Assembly: GCF_007474605.1 (NCBI RefSeq)
Contig: NZ_VHKL01000006.1
Span: 62,001-126,000, forward strand
DNA length: 64,000 bases
Source of the DNA: Rhodoligotrophos appendicifer
GTDB lineage: Bacteria; Pseudomonadota; Alphaproteobacteria; Rhizobiales; Im1
Direction of reading: 5' to 3'
Shown: piece after piece, positions 18,889 to 27,798 of the stretch
How the letters are laid out: every line of letters begins with the position of its first letter
How positions within the stretch are numbered: position 1 is the first letter of the stretch
The notes under the pieces: generated by a model
What the model saw: the letters and a program-made list of their open reading frames with translations, nothing else
The model's database searches: none
What the model was told of the DNA's origin: nothing
Program-made: the position numbers and the translations under genes

Positions 18889-20268
18889 CTACTCTGCGGC
18901 GTGTGCCTGACGCACGCGCTTGACCTTCATGGTTACCAACTCTTCGGCTGCCGTCGGATGTACGGCGACGGTCGCATCGAAGTCGGCCTTCGTTGCTTTC
19001 ATCTTGATGGCGATGCCGAGGAGTTGGACCATCTCGCCGGCATCAGGCCCCAGGATGTGGCAGCCAACCACGCGTTGGCTCTCGGCATCCACCACCAGTT
19101 TCATCATGGTTCGTTCCTCCCGGCCTGAAAGCGTCCCCTTCATCGGGCGGAACTTCGTCTCATAAACGTCGACATCGCTGAAGCGCCGGCAGGCCGCCTC
19201 TTCCGACATCCCGACAGTGCCGATTTCCGGCTGGGAGAACACAGCTGTTGGGACAGTGTCGTAATCGACGACAGTCGGATTGTTGTTGAACAGGGTCTCT
19301 GCGAAAGCCACCCCCTCTCGGATGGCGACCGGCGTCAGCGCCATTCGGTCGGTCACGTCGCCAATGGCGTAGATGCTGTCGACGGAAGTCTTGGAGTGTG
19401 AGTCGACCTCGATCTCGCCTTTCTTACCCAGCGGAATGCCGACGCTGTCGAGCCCCAGCCCGTCGGTGTTCGGGATGCGGCCGAGAGCAAGCATCACCTG
19501 ATCCGCCTGGATCTCGTCCCCGCCGCTGGTGGTCGCCACGATGCAGTCGCCGCGCCGCTCAAGCTTCTTGAACACCTCGCAGCATCGGATCTTGATCCCC
19601 TGCCGCTCATATTCCGTATGCAGTGACGTGCGGAGGTCGTCGTCGAATCCGGAGAGAATTTCCTGGCCCCGGTAGAGGATCGTCGTGTCTGCGCCCAGAC
19701 CATTGAAGATGCCTGCGAATTCCACGCCGATGTAACCTGCCCCAGCGACGATGATCCGCGCTGGCAGCTTCGGCAGGTCGAACGCTTCCTCGGAAGTGAT
19801 GGCAAGCTCGTGCCCAGGCAGGTCCTTGTGCCGATTGGGCCTCCCCCCGGTGGCGATGAGGATCACGCGGGCGCTAATTTCGCGCCTGCTCTTCTCCAGC
19901 CTGACGCTGTGCGGCCCGGTGATGACGGCCCGGTCCTCGATGACCTCGACGCCGGAGATGCCCAAATTTTGCTGATAGATCGCCGAGAGCCGCGAGATCT
20001 CCCGCTCCTTGTTGGCGACCAGCGTTGGCCAATCGAAACGAGGTTCGACCTTATCCCAGCCGAAGCCCACCGCATCCTCGAAGCTCTTGGCGAACTGGCT
20101 TGCATAGACATACAGCTTCTTTGGAACGCAACCGCGGACGACACAGGTGCCGCCGATCCGCGACTCTTCTGCGATCGCCACTTTGGCACCGTAGAGCGCC
20201 GACATCCGCGCCGCCCTTACGCCGCCCGACCCGGCGCCGATGACGAAGAGGTCGTAATCATGGGCCAT
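18889..20268 (-). CDS. gor: glutathione-disulfide reductase
   Basis: This FAD enzyme reduces oxidised glutathione with NADPH and keeps the cytosolic thiol pool reduced. The start MAHDYDLF (459 aa) is supported by AGGTGA 8 nt upstream. Visible sites are the FAD fold VIGAGSGGVRAAR, the redox pair in GGTCVVRGCVPKK, the second dinucleotide fold VAGAGYIGVEFA and the catalytic His-Glu in VHPTAAEE. It is the last gene of the gabD-rpiA-VOC-gor run. A substrate other than glutathione is possible for this superfamily, but the motif set fits GOR. Confidence 0.92.
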   Translation of the reverse strand: MAHDYDLFVIGAGSGGVRAARMSALYGAKVAIAEESRIGGTCVVRGCVPKKLYVYASQFAKSFEDAVGFGWDKVEPRFDWPTLVANKEREISRLSAIYQQNLGISGVEVIEDRAVITGPHSVRLEKSRREISARVILIATGGRPNRHKDLPGHELAITSEEAFDLPKLPARIIVAGAGYIGVEFAGIFNGLGADTTILYRGQEILSGFDDDLRTSLHTEYERQGIKIRCCEVFKKLERRGDCIVATTSGGDEIQADQVMLALGRIPNTDGLGLDSVGIPLGKKGEIEVDSHSKTSVDSIYAIGDVTDRMALTPVAIREGVAFAETLFNNNPTVVDYDTVPTAVFSQPEIGTVGMSEEAACRRFSDVDVYETKFRPMKGTLSGREERTMMKLVVDAESQRVVGCHILGPDAGEMVQLLGIAIKMKATKADFDATVAVHPTAAEELVTMKVKRVRQAHAAE

Positions 20269-20282
20269 CAGAAATTCACCTT

Positions 20283-20654
20283 TCAATCATTCTGGTCCGG
20301 CTCGGCTACCAGATGCACGAGCCCGGCTGGATTCTGGATCCAGAAGCCGCGGAAGCCACTGGGCAGTGGCTCCACCGAATCGCATCTCTTGACGCCGGCC
20401 GCCTTTAGCACCGTGGCGGCTCCTTCCGCGTCGCTCGTCACGACCTCCAGCCAAATCTCCGCATGGCGCTGACCCTCCACCCGGTCCAGCCACAACCGGA
20501 TCGGTCCGAACGCGACAATCGCTGTACCCGGGCTACGGAACTCGACCTCGAGCCCCAGCGTGTCGCGATAGAACACGACAGCCTCGCCAAATTCCTCTGG
20601 TGCCAGCTTCATCGCCACATTGGAGCCGCCGCTGAATGTCGGAGTGTCCGCCAT
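20283..20654 (-). CDS. VOC (glyoxalase/bleomycin resistance) family protein
   Basis: This 123-aa single-module VOC protein shows the paired beta-alpha-beta-beta-beta arrangement. FYRDTLGLEVEF is the usual first-module helix and strand, and FWIQNPAGLVHLV closes the second. Members bind a divalent metal and act on small electrophiles, or sequester drugs. It sits 2 bp after rpiA and 14 bp before gor, so it is co-transcribed with sugar and glutathione genes. A glutathione-linked detoxification role is only an inference. Confidence 0.8.
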   Translation of the reverse strand: MADTPTFSGGSNVAMKLAPEEFGEAVVFYRDTLGLEVEFRSPGTAIVAFGPIRLWLDRVEGQRHAEIWLEVVTSDAEGAATVLKAAGVKRCDSVEPLPSGFRGFWIQNPAGLVHLVAEPDQND

Positions 20655-20656
20655 GT

Positions 20657-21352
20657 CTAGAGGCTGCCCAGGCTGACGACGCCACCTTCGCCCGCAACGA
20701 GCACCAGATTGGCGAAGCCGATGAACAGCCCGTGCTCCACGACGCCCGGTAGTGTGGCCAGTCTGTCGGCAAGAGCGGCAGGATCGGTGATCACGCCGAA
20801 GCTGCAGTCATAGATGTAGTTGCCGCCATCCGTGACGAAGGTCCGTCCCTCCCTTTGCCGCAGGACGACGTCGCCGTTGAGACCGCAGGCTCCGGCGGCT
20901 TCCCGGATGCGCAACGCAGTTGCACCATGGGCGAAGGGCGTGACCTCCACCGGCAGCGGAAACCGTCCGAGATCCTTGACCTTCTTCGACTGGTCGACGA
21001 TCACGATCATGCGCTGTGAAGCGAAGGCGACGATCTTTTCCCGCAACAACGCGCCGCCACCCCCCTTGATGAGGCGCAGACTGCTATCCACCTCATCGGC
21101 CCCGTCGATCGTCAGATCGAGCTTGGGTTCGTCATCCAGTGTCGTCAACGGGATTCCCAGACCCTCGGCTTGCGCCCGTGTCGCCTCTGACGTGGGCACG
21201 CAGATGACCTTCAGGCCGCCTGCGACTTTCTCGCCTAAGGCCTCCACCATCAACCGCGCCGTCGTTCCGGTGCCCAGGCCGAGCTTCATCCCTGGAGTGA
21301 CGTATGCGAGGGCGGCCAAGGCCGCCTCCCGCTTGAGCGCATCTGCCGTCAC
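20657..21352 (-). CDS. rpiA: ribose-5-phosphate isomerase A
   Basis: RpiA interconverts ribose 5-phosphate and ribulose 5-phosphate in the pentose phosphate pathway. The 231-aa protein has the phosphate-binding [10 protein letters not shown], the active-site [19 protein letters not shown] and the DQSKKV lysine region. The start overlaps the gabD stop by 4 bp. The gene order with gor and gph nearby resembles that of other Hyphomicrobiales. Confidence 0.95.
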   Translation of the reverse strand: MTADALKREAALAALAYVTPGMKLGLGTGTTARLMVEALGEKVAGGLKVICVPTSEATRAQAEGLGIPLTTLDDEPKLDLTIDGADEVDSSLRLIKGGGGALLREKIVAFASQRMIVIVDQSKKVKDLGRFPLPVEVTPFAHGATALRIREAAGACGLNGDVVLRQREGRTFVTDGGNYIYDCSFGVITDPAALADRLATLPGVVEHGLFIGFANLVLVAGEGGVVSLGSL

Positions 21353-22803
21353 GTGCCAAGGCCACCCATCAGCATGTATTTGATCTCGACATATTCGTCG
21401 ATGCCATGATGCGACCCCTCGCGGCCGAGGCCGGACTCCTTCACGCCACCAAAGGGCGCAAGCTCGGTCGAGATGATCCCCTCATTCACACCGACGATCC
21501 CATATTCCAGCGCTTCGCCCACACGGAAGCACCGGCCCACGTCGCGTGAATAGAAATAGGCGGCGAGACCGAATTCGGTGTCATTTGCCATCTGTATGGC
21601 CTCGTCCTCGGTCTTGAACCGGAACAGCGGAGCGACCGGACCGAAGGTCTCTTCCCTCGTCACCAGCATGCGTGTGGTGACATTCTTGAGAATGGTGGGT
21701 TCGTAGAAACTGCCGCCGAGCGAATGTGGCTTGCCTCCGATGACGATCTCCGCGCCATTGGCAACTGCATTCTGCACGTGCTCCTCGACCTTCTCGACCG
21801 CGGCCTTGTTGATGAGGGGGCCGGTCGTGACGCCGACTTCCATGCCATTGCCGACCTTCAGCTTCAGCACGGCGGCAGCCAGCTTTTCGGCGAAACTGTC
21901 GTACACGCCGTCCTGCACCAGGATCCGGTTGGCGCAGACGCAAGTCTGGCCGGCGTTGCGGAACTTGGAGGCCATGGCCCCGGCAACAGCCGCATCGAGA
22001 TCAGCATCGTCGAACACGATGAACGGCGCGTTTCCGCCGAGTTCCAGCGATACCCGCTTCACCGTCTTGGCCGACTGCTCCATCAGCACCTTGCCGATCT
22101 CAGTCGAGCCCGTGAAGGTGATCGCCCTCACCAGCGGGTTTGAGGTGAGCTCGCCGCCGATCGCGGACGCCTTGCCCGTGACGACGCTGAACACGCCCTT
22201 GGGAATGCCGGCGCGCTCGCCAAGTTCGGCCAGGGCCAGCGCCGTAAGCGGTGTGTCGCCGGCCGGCTTGCAGACGACGGTGCAGCCCGCTGCCAGGGCC
22301 GGTGAGACTTTGCGCGTGATCATCGCCATGGGAAAATTCCACGGCGTGATCGCGCCAACGACGCCGATCGGCTGGCGGATGACCATGATTCGCGCATCCG
22401 CTTTGTGAGTGGGCAGCGTTTCGCCCGAAATGCGCTTGGCCTCCTCACCGTAGAATTCGGTGAAACCGGCGGCATAGGCCACCTCGCCCCTGGCCTCTGC
22501 GAGCGGCTTGCCCATCTCGGCCGTCATGATGCGCGCCAGATCCTCCTGATTGTCCATCATGAGATCGAACCATTTGCGCATGATCTTGGCGCGTTCCTTG
22601 GGCAGCGTCTTCGACCATGTCTTGAAGGCATCATGGGCGGTCTCGACAGCCTTTCGCGTCTCCTCGGCCCCCAGACTGGGGACTGTGGCCAGGACCTCCC
22701 CCGTGGCGGGGTTGGTCACATTGATGGAGGTCGCGCCGGCGACCCATTCGCCATTGATGTAGCAGCGCTCCCGCAGCAGCGACTTGTCCTTCAGGAATTC
22801 CAT
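21349..22803 (-). CDS. gabD: NAD(P)-dependent succinate-semialdehyde dehydrogenase
   Basis: This aldehyde dehydrogenase oxidises succinate semialdehyde to succinate, typically in GABA catabolism. The start MEFLKDK (484 aa) has AAGGAG 8 nt upstream and matches the usual GabD length. A longer frame to 22,857 lacks such a site. The NAD-binding [11 protein letters not shown], the catalytic Glu in LELGGNAP and the catalytic Cys in [11 protein letters not shown] are all present. It is the first gene of a four-gene run with rpiA. Glutarate semialdehyde is an alternative substrate. Confidence 0.9.
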   Translation of the reverse strand: MEFLKDKSLLRERCYINGEWVAGATSINVTNPATGEVLATVPSLGAEETRKAVETAHDAFKTWSKTLPKERAKIMRKWFDLMMDNQEDLARIMTAEMGKPLAEARGEVAYAAGFTEFYGEEAKRISGETLPTHKADARIMVIRQPIGVVGAITPWNFPMAMITRKVSPALAAGCTVVCKPAGDTPLTALALAELGERAGIPKGVFSVVTGKASAIGGELTSNPLVRAITFTGSTEIGKVLMEQSAKTVKRVSLELGGNAPFIVFDDADLDAAVAGAMASKFRNAGQTCVCANRILVQDGVYDSFAEKLAAAVLKLKVGNGMEVGVTTGPLINKAAVEKVEEHVQNAVANGAEIVIGGKPHSLGGSFYEPTILKNVTTRMLVTREETFGPVAPLFRFKTEDEAIQMANDTEFGLAAYFYSRDVGRCFRVGEALEYGIVGVNEGIISTELAPFGGVKESGLGREGSHHGIDEYVEIKYMLMGGLGT

Positions 22804-22943
22804 GGAAAATGCTCCTTGTCCCGGGCCCCTGCCCGCCTCGATCTCTTGGCTCGCCATGACTTAATCGCTCAAGCCCCCTTTGCGCAACAACGGCATGCGC
22901 GCTATGCGTCTTGCGCAGGATGCAGGGCGAGGGGAGCAGGCGC

Positions 22944-23645
22944 ATGAGCGATCTATCGAAGGTATCCGTGATTTTCGATCTGGACGGCACCGTGGTCGAC
23001 ACCGCACCCGATCTGGTCGCCGCCATGAACGAGGTTCTCGCCCGCCACGACCGCGCGTCGATCCCGACATCGCAAATCCGCAACCTCGTGGGTCACGGGG
23101 CACGGGTGATGATGGCTCGCGGCTTCGCCGAAACCGGGACACCGGCCGACGATGCCCTGCTGGACCGGCTCTACGACCAGTTTCTGGACCATTACCTCGA
23201 CCATATCGCCGATGCGAGCGCACCCTTCCCCGGCGCAATTGCAGCGATCCAGACCTTGGCGGCAAGGGGTGCTCGCCTCGGAATCTGCACCAACAAACCT
23301 GAGGCGGCCGCCAGAAAGCTGCTCGAGGCCCTCGACCTGAGCCGCTACTTCGAGGCCGTGATCGGCGGCGACAGCTTGAAGATGAAGAAGCCGGATCCGG
23401 AATGTTTCCGGGAGAGCGTGCGCCGGCTGGGCGGTGGTGAGGGACCCTCCGTAATGGTCGGCGACAGCGAGACGGATGTCCTGACCGCGCGAGCCGCAGG
23501 CGCTCCCGTGATCGGTGTCACCTTCGGATATACGCCCGAACCCATCGAGACCTTCCACCCTGATATCGTCATCGACCATTTCGACAAGCTGGGTTCAGCT
23601 CTCGATCAACTCCTCTCCCGTCATCCTTTGCTCGCCACCGATTGA
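22944..23645 (+). CDS. gph: phosphoglycolate phosphatase (HAD superfamily)
   Basis: This 233-aa HAD hydrolase dephosphorylates 2-phosphoglycolate arising from DNA repair or oxygenase activity. Motif I is VIFDLDGTVVDTAPD, with both Asp residues, and motif II is the Thr in GICTNKP. Motif III is the Lys in MKKPDPECF and motif IV is VGDSETDV. GGGGAG upstream supports MSDLSKV. It is divergent from gabD across 140 bp and lies just before the tRNA-Val gene. A related phosphosugar phosphatase remains possible. Confidence 0.88.
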   Translation: MSDLSKVSVIFDLDGTVVDTAPDLVAAMNEVLARHDRASIPTSQIRNLVGHGARVMMARGFAETGTPADDALLDRLYDQFLDHYLDHIADASAPFPGAIAAIQTLAARGARLGICTNKPEAAARKLLEALDLSRYFEAVIGGDSLKMKKPDPECFRESVRRLGGGEGPSVMVGDSETDVLTARAAGAPVIGVTFGYTPEPIETFHPDIVIDHFDKLGSALDQLLSRHPLLATD

Positions 23646-23730
23646 GCAGCCATCGAAGGCAGTTGCCTTCCGCCGCCATGCCGGCTATATCGCAGACCTT
23701 CCCGGTGGCCTTGCGCCGCCGTGTCCCCGA

Positions 23731-23806
23731 GGGCGGTTAGCTCAGCTGGTAGAGCACTGTGTTCACATCGCAGGGGTCACTGGTTCGAGTCCAGTACCGC
23801 CCACCA
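23731..23806 (+). tRNA. tRNA-Val (anticodon CAC)
   Basis: A complete 76-nt cloverleaf is present with an encoded CCA end. The acceptor arm GGGCGGT pairs with ACCGCCC, the D stem is GCTC/GAGC, and the anticodon stem CTGTG/CGCAG closes the loop TTCACAT with CAC at positions 34-36. The T arm is ACTGG-TTCGAGT-CCAGT. The part from the anticodon loop to the 3' end is repeated at 32,109-32,154, so this gene is the attachment site of the island that follows and was restored by it. Confidence 0.97.
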
Positions 23807-23807
23807 T
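23762..23807. repeat. attL: 46-bp direct repeat inside tRNA-Val
   Basis: This 46-bp segment, from the anticodon loop of tRNA-Val through its CCA end plus one T, is identical to 32,109-32,154. Neighbouring bases differ on both sides (G against C before, C against T after), which defines the core exactly. Starting at the anticodon loop is a known crossover position for tyrosine recombinases that use tRNA genes. Confidence 0.95.
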
Positions 23808-24553
23808 CAAAAAACCCTAAGAAAACAGTTACTTAGCAAGCGTGGCCTCTACAAAAACACAGGGGTTACTTATTCTGTTGGACTAAAATGCGCTCTCGGA
23901 CCTCTTTCTGCTGGGGTGCAGCATGAGCGACGCCTTCGATCATTGGCGGCTCGGCAAGGCTAAGATCGGAACCGGCACCCATAGAGTTAGGGCCTTCGTT
24001 AGAAAACGTTCCCCGTGGCTCTATGGAGACTTTGTCGTTCACGCACCTTGTGACACAGGGGACGACAGGAGTTGGGTCATTCACGGACCGTCCCACGGGT
24101 CTCAATCTGAACAATGTGCGGGCGTATTTCCTCGATGCTGAAAGTGCAATACATGCAGCGTTGGAAATCCAGGCCCTGGTCCCCCTAGCGCTGTTCATCA
24201 TATGGGATGGCGCGCTTGCGGCGGCCGCATATGACCGGAACGGCTCTTGCTTCGCGCAGTACCCCTGCGCTCCTCAAAGTTGCCGACCCACAGCCGATAT
24301 GTGATTGGGGACAACAGCTATGATGTCCTCAAACTGCGCCGCATCTGCAGAATACAAGAGGGCCTTGATAAGGCGGTGGTGCGCAAACGCCCTGGTAGAA
24401 AGTGCTGCACGTTGAGCTGCTCGAAGGTGTTTTCCCAGGAGATGCGCGCCGGCCGCCATCACAACCGCTGGCGAGCTGGCGCACCGCGAACCTGAAGTTG
24501 CCGCCCTCCAAATCTGAACATGCATTCGAGACACCCTTGGACCGCCGGTGCGA
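23808..24553. other. left end of island, no confident gene
   Basis: This stretch follows the tRNA. Open frames exist on both strands, such as + 23,923-24,141 (MSDAFDHWRLGK start), + 24,023-24,304 and - 23,866-24,201. They overlap each other, lack good ribosome sites, and none resembles a family I know. I treat it as decayed cargo. A small genuine gene on either strand cannot be excluded. Confidence 0.4.
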
Positions 24554-24850
24554 TCACGTCAAACTCAATATAGCACCGACGAGCAAGCTCGCCGCGCGCG
24601 CAAGGTAAACGTGGACGCTTGGACCCTGATAACGTGTAGCCGAGCGCCAAACTCCAACGACAGCGACGATGTTATAGGGCACCGAAAACCCGTAACCAAT
24701 GAGCAGCGCCGCCCATGGCCGGTCGACCGTGATCAGCGCGAGAAACAAAATGGTGGAGGATGCGTTGACGATCAGGCCGATGATGACCGTCCACGTCCAG
24801 AAAGCTTCATTAAGTGGTAATTCGCCCCGCCAAAGAGCACCAAGTTTCAT
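24554..24850 (-). CDS. small multi-spanning membrane protein, unknown function
   Basis: This 98-aa protein begins MKLGALWRGELPL and contains three hydrophobic helices: FWTWTVIIGLIVNASSTILF, a PWAALLIGYGFSVPYNIVAVV-like segment and a C-terminal ARAASLLVGAILSL. The stretch VVGVWRSATRYQG is typical of a group of short membrane proteins found beside diverse genes in proteobacteria. I know of no function. It is alone on its strand within the island, so it may have its own promoter. Confidence 0.6.
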   Translation of the reverse strand: MKLGALWRGELPLNEAFWTWTVIIGLIVNASSTILFLALITVDRPWAALLIGYGFSVPYNIVAVVGVWRSATRYQGPSVHVYLARAASLLVGAILSLT

Positions 24851-24979
24851 GATGAGCTAAATTAAGGGCTGTCGAAGATTTCTGCTAGAGCATCTTCGAT
24901 GAACGCGGGGTCGCTCAGGGATTCAAGCGGTCGACCTTTTCTGATTCACTGCTCCTCGTGAGTTGTGAGGAGGTGGTGA

Positions 24980-25590
24980 TTGACGAGGAGTTTGAGCGCG
25001 GACCGTGCGAGCGGGTGGTTGCAGCGATCGAGGATGGAATTTCGACACGGGCGTCGGCGCAGCATTCCCGCTTCGGGATCTCGATGGCCGGGGGCCTGGG
25101 ATTGCCGCTATCCCGAGACCGGTGAGACGCAAGCGAGCAAGCAGGCAAGCCGTTGCGTTCGAAGCTCGACCCGCATGACGCGTTCATTCTGCGCCTCGTC
25201 GAAGGCGCGCCCGACATCAAGCTTTCTAAGATCGAGGACAGGCTGGCCGCCGGGCGTGGGGTTCAGGCAGCCCCGTTGACTGTCTGGTTGTTCATCGAGG
25301 GCGAGCGCGTTGCGGCGAGCGTAGCCGGCGGCCGTTCGCCATGGCCATTGGAAGACAACCACCTTCACTGCCTGCGGCTACCCGGCATGGCGGCGCCGAC
25401 GCCGCTCGACGATCCCATGAACGGGCCAGCCTTCCTGCCTATGCCGAGCAGGTTCTCGTGCCAGAGCTACGCCCCCCGACGTTTTGATCATGGACAGCCT
25501 TCCGGTTTACAAGATCAGCCTGCGCGCGAGGCCATCGAGGAGGTCGGGCGCGACTCCTGTTCCTCCCGACACCGCGTGAGGCAATGGCGA
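24980..25590 (+). pseudogene. IS630-family transposase remnant, frameshifted and internally deleted
   Basis: Pieces of an IS630-type transposase can be followed through three reading frames. They are TRSLSADRA at the start, VVAAIEDGISTRASA (helix-turn-helix region), YPETGETQASKQ, and then a long piece with KLDPHDAFILRLVE, IKLSKIEDRLA and GVQAAPLTVWLF. The next recognisable piece is WPLEDNHLHCLRLPGMAAP and DPMNGPAFL, and the frame then shifts to PPDVLIMDSLPVYK. The segment that should hold the first catalytic Asp (DETW in relatives) is missing. The element cannot be active. Confidence 0.72.
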
Positions 25591-25673
25591 TTCGCGTGCC
25601 GTCAGCAGAAGTGCAGAATCCTATCGCCTGTCTAAGTTTCAGGGCTCATTTTACCGCAGCCGAATGCCTCGCT

Positions 25674-25723
25674 CCAAGCCTGTGACTGGCTGGCCCCAAG
25701 TGGCTAGCCAGTCACAGGCTTGG
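25674..25723. repeat. 18-bp perfect inverted repeat (stem-loop)
   Basis: The arms CCAAGCCTGTGACTGGCT (25,674-25,691) and its exact complement (25,706-25,723) flank a 14-nt loop. Part of the loop can extend the stem after one wobble position. There is no following T run, so a simple intrinsic terminator is not obvious. It may be a terminal or decayed part of an insertion element. Confidence 0.7.
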
Positions 25724-25733
25724 CGTGCGGCGA

Positions 25734-25850
25734 CTATTGGATAGGTTGGGGACTCATTAAAATCCATGCAGCAACGATCGAAACTAGCGCGATTGTCGAG
25801 AGGTAATTCTGGGCGAGGCGATCATACCTGGTGCGATGCGCCGCCTTGTG
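25734..25850 (-). pseudogene. C-terminal fragment resembling an IS5-family transposase
   Basis: The - strand reads AHRTRYDRLAQNYLSTIALV and then SIVAAWILMS before a stop. RTRYDRLAQNYL followed by a hydrophobic tail is how many IS5-family transposases end. Nothing upstream continues the protein, so only the last 35 or so codons remain. The match is from memory of the family and is moderate. Confidence 0.45.
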
Positions 25851-25906
25851 ATGCATTTGTAATAACAACAGCAAATTCGCTTGCTTTGTCATTACAAATG
25901 CATCAC
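25848..25906 (+). promoter_or_regulatory. long imperfect hairpin just before the RHH gene
   Basis: A 16-bp perfect inverted repeat (GTGATGCATTTGTAAT and its complement) continues inward as AACAACAGCAA against TTGCTTTGTC with one mismatch and one extra base, leaving a 6-nt loop. The whole stem is about 26 bp. Its right end lies 9 nt before the ATG at 25,916, directly against the GGGACGAG ribosome site. It could be a DNA operator for the ribbon-helix-helix protein or an RNA structure that limits translation. Confidence 0.65.
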
Positions 25907-25915
25907 GGGACGAGC

Positions 25916-26101
25916 ATGAAAACCGGACTATTGCAGCTTCGCCTCCAGCCCCAAGAAAAGTCAGCTTTCCAGGAAGCAGCCGATCTCGCTGGTATCCCAC
26001 TTTCAGCGTGGGTTAGGGAGTGCTTAAGGCGCACGGCGCGAGCAGAGCTAACCGACACGGGCCGCCCCGTGCCCTTTCAAAATTACGAGGCCCAGGCGTG
26101 A
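25916..26101 (+). CDS. ribbon-helix-helix (CopG/MobC-like) small protein
   Basis: This 61-aa protein has the layout of a ribbon-helix-helix DNA-binding unit. A short strand LLQLRLQ is followed by helix A PQEKSAFQEAADLAG, the turn IPLS and helix B AWVRECLRRTAR, then a polar tail. It is of the kind found as antitoxins, relaxosome accessories or autorepressors. The ATG at 25,916 follows GGGACGAG. An upstream in-frame extension to 25,766 would read through the hairpin and is unlikely. The stop overlaps the GTG start of the DUF262 gene by 4 nt (GTGA). A role as repressor of this operon is an inference. Confidence 0.7.
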   Translation: MKTGLLQLRLQPQEKSAFQEAADLAGIPLSAWVRECLRRTARAELTDTGRPVPFQNYEAQA

Positions 26102-27798
26102 AAACGGCAGATATCGGCCTCTCGTTTGAGCACTGCGGCATTGCGGACGTCCTGTACAGGTGGCAACTCGTGGTTCCCCTTAATCAGCGTCCATACGCTT
26201 GGGAGGATGACGAGGTTGAGAAGCTGTTTCATGACCTCACCAAGGCGGTAGATACTCAACCGATATACTTTCTCGGCACCATTATGTTCACCAAAGGTGA
26301 GTCTAATGATACCGAAGTGGCTGATGGGCAGCAGCGCCTTGCCACAACGAGCATCTTAATCGCTGCAATGCGCGACTACCTTATAGAGCTTGGAGATGAG
26401 AAAGGCGCGAAGGAATATCAATCGGACTATCTAGTTAAGTATGATCCTCCGACTGGGCTATACAGGCAGAAACTTGCGCTGAATGCTCAGGATAATCAGT
26501 TCTTCAACGAACAAATGTTACTACCGCCCGACGAACGGAAACCAGCCACTGCGGGGCCTTTTACATCGCACAGCCTTCTGCTGGCAGCAGCGGAGAAGGC
26601 CAGGGCCCACGTGCGCGATATCACAGCGGGGTTGGACAATTCTGCCAAGACAGCCAAGCTACATCGTTGGGTTTCTTATTTAAAGGAACAGGCCCTTATC
26701 ATTGTCGTTACTGTTCCAGCTCATATCGGTAACTCTTTTAAAATGTTCGAGACGTTGAATGCCCGTGGTGCGACGGCATCGCAGGTGGACATTTTGAAGA
26801 ACTTCTTGTTCGAGCGAGCGCCAAAGCATGCACAGCAAGTGCACTCTCACTGGATTTCGATGCTCAGCATCATAGAGCTTCAAGGCGATGATACCCTCCT
26901 GCTCAGTTACATAAGACACCTTTGGGTTTCCCTGCGCGGCCCCACCACAAAGGATGACTTGGGGTCAGCAATCGAGGGACAGGTCAAGAACGAAGGCGAT
27001 GCCCTAAGTCTAGTATCGACGCTCGACACGGCGGCTGGCGAATACGTCGCCATTTTGAATCCCCTTCAAAGCGCCCGATGGGAAGGCCTGAAGTTTGGCC
27101 GGCAAGCCCTCGACCTATTGAGCAATGGGATCGGCGTGGAGCAGATCAGACCGCTTGTCCTAGCCGTGGCGCGACATTTTGATCCGCTGGAAATGGATCG
27201 TGCATTCCAGCTGTTCCTGTCGTGGTCGGTTCGGTTTTTGATTTCGGGCGGCGGCGGCGGCGGGAAGTTAGATCGCTATTATGGCGAGCAGGCTAAAGCT
27301 GTGACTAACCGCCAAATCAAGACCGCCACCGAGTTGGCCGCAGCGATGAGCGAGGTGGTGCCATCAGACGCGCGGTTTCAGGAAGCCTTTGCTACTGCTT
27401 CAGTGAGCAAAGCAAACCTCGCTCGCTATTATCTCAGAGCGGTGGAATTGCATCGCGGCAAGGACCCTTCGCCACAATTTCTGATCAATGAAGACCCGCT
27501 TGCAGTCAACTTGGAGCACATATTGCCGATAAAACCGGACAACGATTGGGATGTGCCGGCAGAGACCGCTGCGGTGTTTTATAAGCGATTGGGGAACATG
27601 GTTTTGCTTCCATCCAAAGTGAACGTGGAAGCCGGTAACAAATCCTTTGATGCCAAGAAGCCGTTCATTGAAAAAAGCATGTTCTCTATTACTCGTGAAG
27701 TCTTGACTCTGTCGAAATGGGGGCCTGACCAGATTACCGAGCGCCAGAAGAAACTGGCTCTAGAGGCGCCGCTGGTGTGGCCGCTGAAATGGAAGTAA
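26098..27798 (+). CDS. DUF262/DUF1524 protein, GmrSD-like putative restriction nuclease
   Basis: This 566-aa protein starts at a GTG overlapping the RHH stop, with CGAGG 7 nt upstream. The N-terminal DUF262 domain has VPLNQRPYAWEDDEVEKL at about residues 26-43, FLGTIMF at 58-64 and the nucleotide-site motif DGQQR at 76-80. The C-terminal DUF1524 domain has LEHILP at 472-477 (candidate catalytic His474), RLGNM at 497-501 and KSFDAKK, matching an HNH-like His-Me finger. GmrSD proteins with this pair are type IV restriction enzymes that use NTP to cut modified phage DNA. A run of six Gly near residue 383 may be a hinge. The specificity here is unknown. Confidence 0.85.
   Translation: MKTADIGLSFEHCGIADVLYRWQLVVPLNQRPYAWEDDEVEKLFHDLTKAVDTQPIYFLGTIMFTKGESNDTEVADGQQRLATTSILIAAMRDYLIELGDEKGAKEYQSDYLVKYDPPTGLYRQKLALNAQDNQFFNEQMLLPPDERKPATAGPFTSHSLLLAAAEKARAHVRDITAGLDNSAKTAKLHRWVSYLKEQALIIVVTVPAHIGNSFKMFETLNARGATASQVDILKNFLFERAPKHAQQVHSHWISMLSIIELQGDDTLLLSYIRHLWVSLRGPTTKDDLGSAIEGQVKNEGDALSLVSTLDTAAGEYVAILNPLQSARWEGLKFGRQALDLLSNGIGVEQIRPLVLAVARHFDPLEMDRAFQLFLSWSVRFLISGGGGGGKLDRYYGEQAKAVTNRQIKTATELAAAMSEVVPSDARFQEAFATASVSKANLARYYLRAVELHRGKDPSPQFLINEDPLAVNLEHILPIKPDNDWDVPAETAAVFYKRLGNMVLLPSKVNVEAGNKSFDAKKPFIEKSMFSITREVLTLSKWGPDQITERQKKLALEAPLVWPLKWK

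Larger units (their letters stand above)
25591..25915. other. spacer with two palindromes and an IS5-like fragment
   Basis: This 325-bp spacer between the IS630 remnant and the ribbon-helix-helix gene has no intact gene. It contains an 18-bp perfect inverted repeat (25,674-25,723), a short - strand fragment resembling the C-terminus of an IS5-family transposase (25,734-25,850), and a long imperfect hairpin (25,848-25,906). The promoter of the downstream operon should lie here. Confidence 0.6.

Noticed and set aside
23866-24304. Small genes right after tRNA-Val on both strands
   Set aside because: The overlapping frames on opposite strands have no ribosome sites and no family resemblance.
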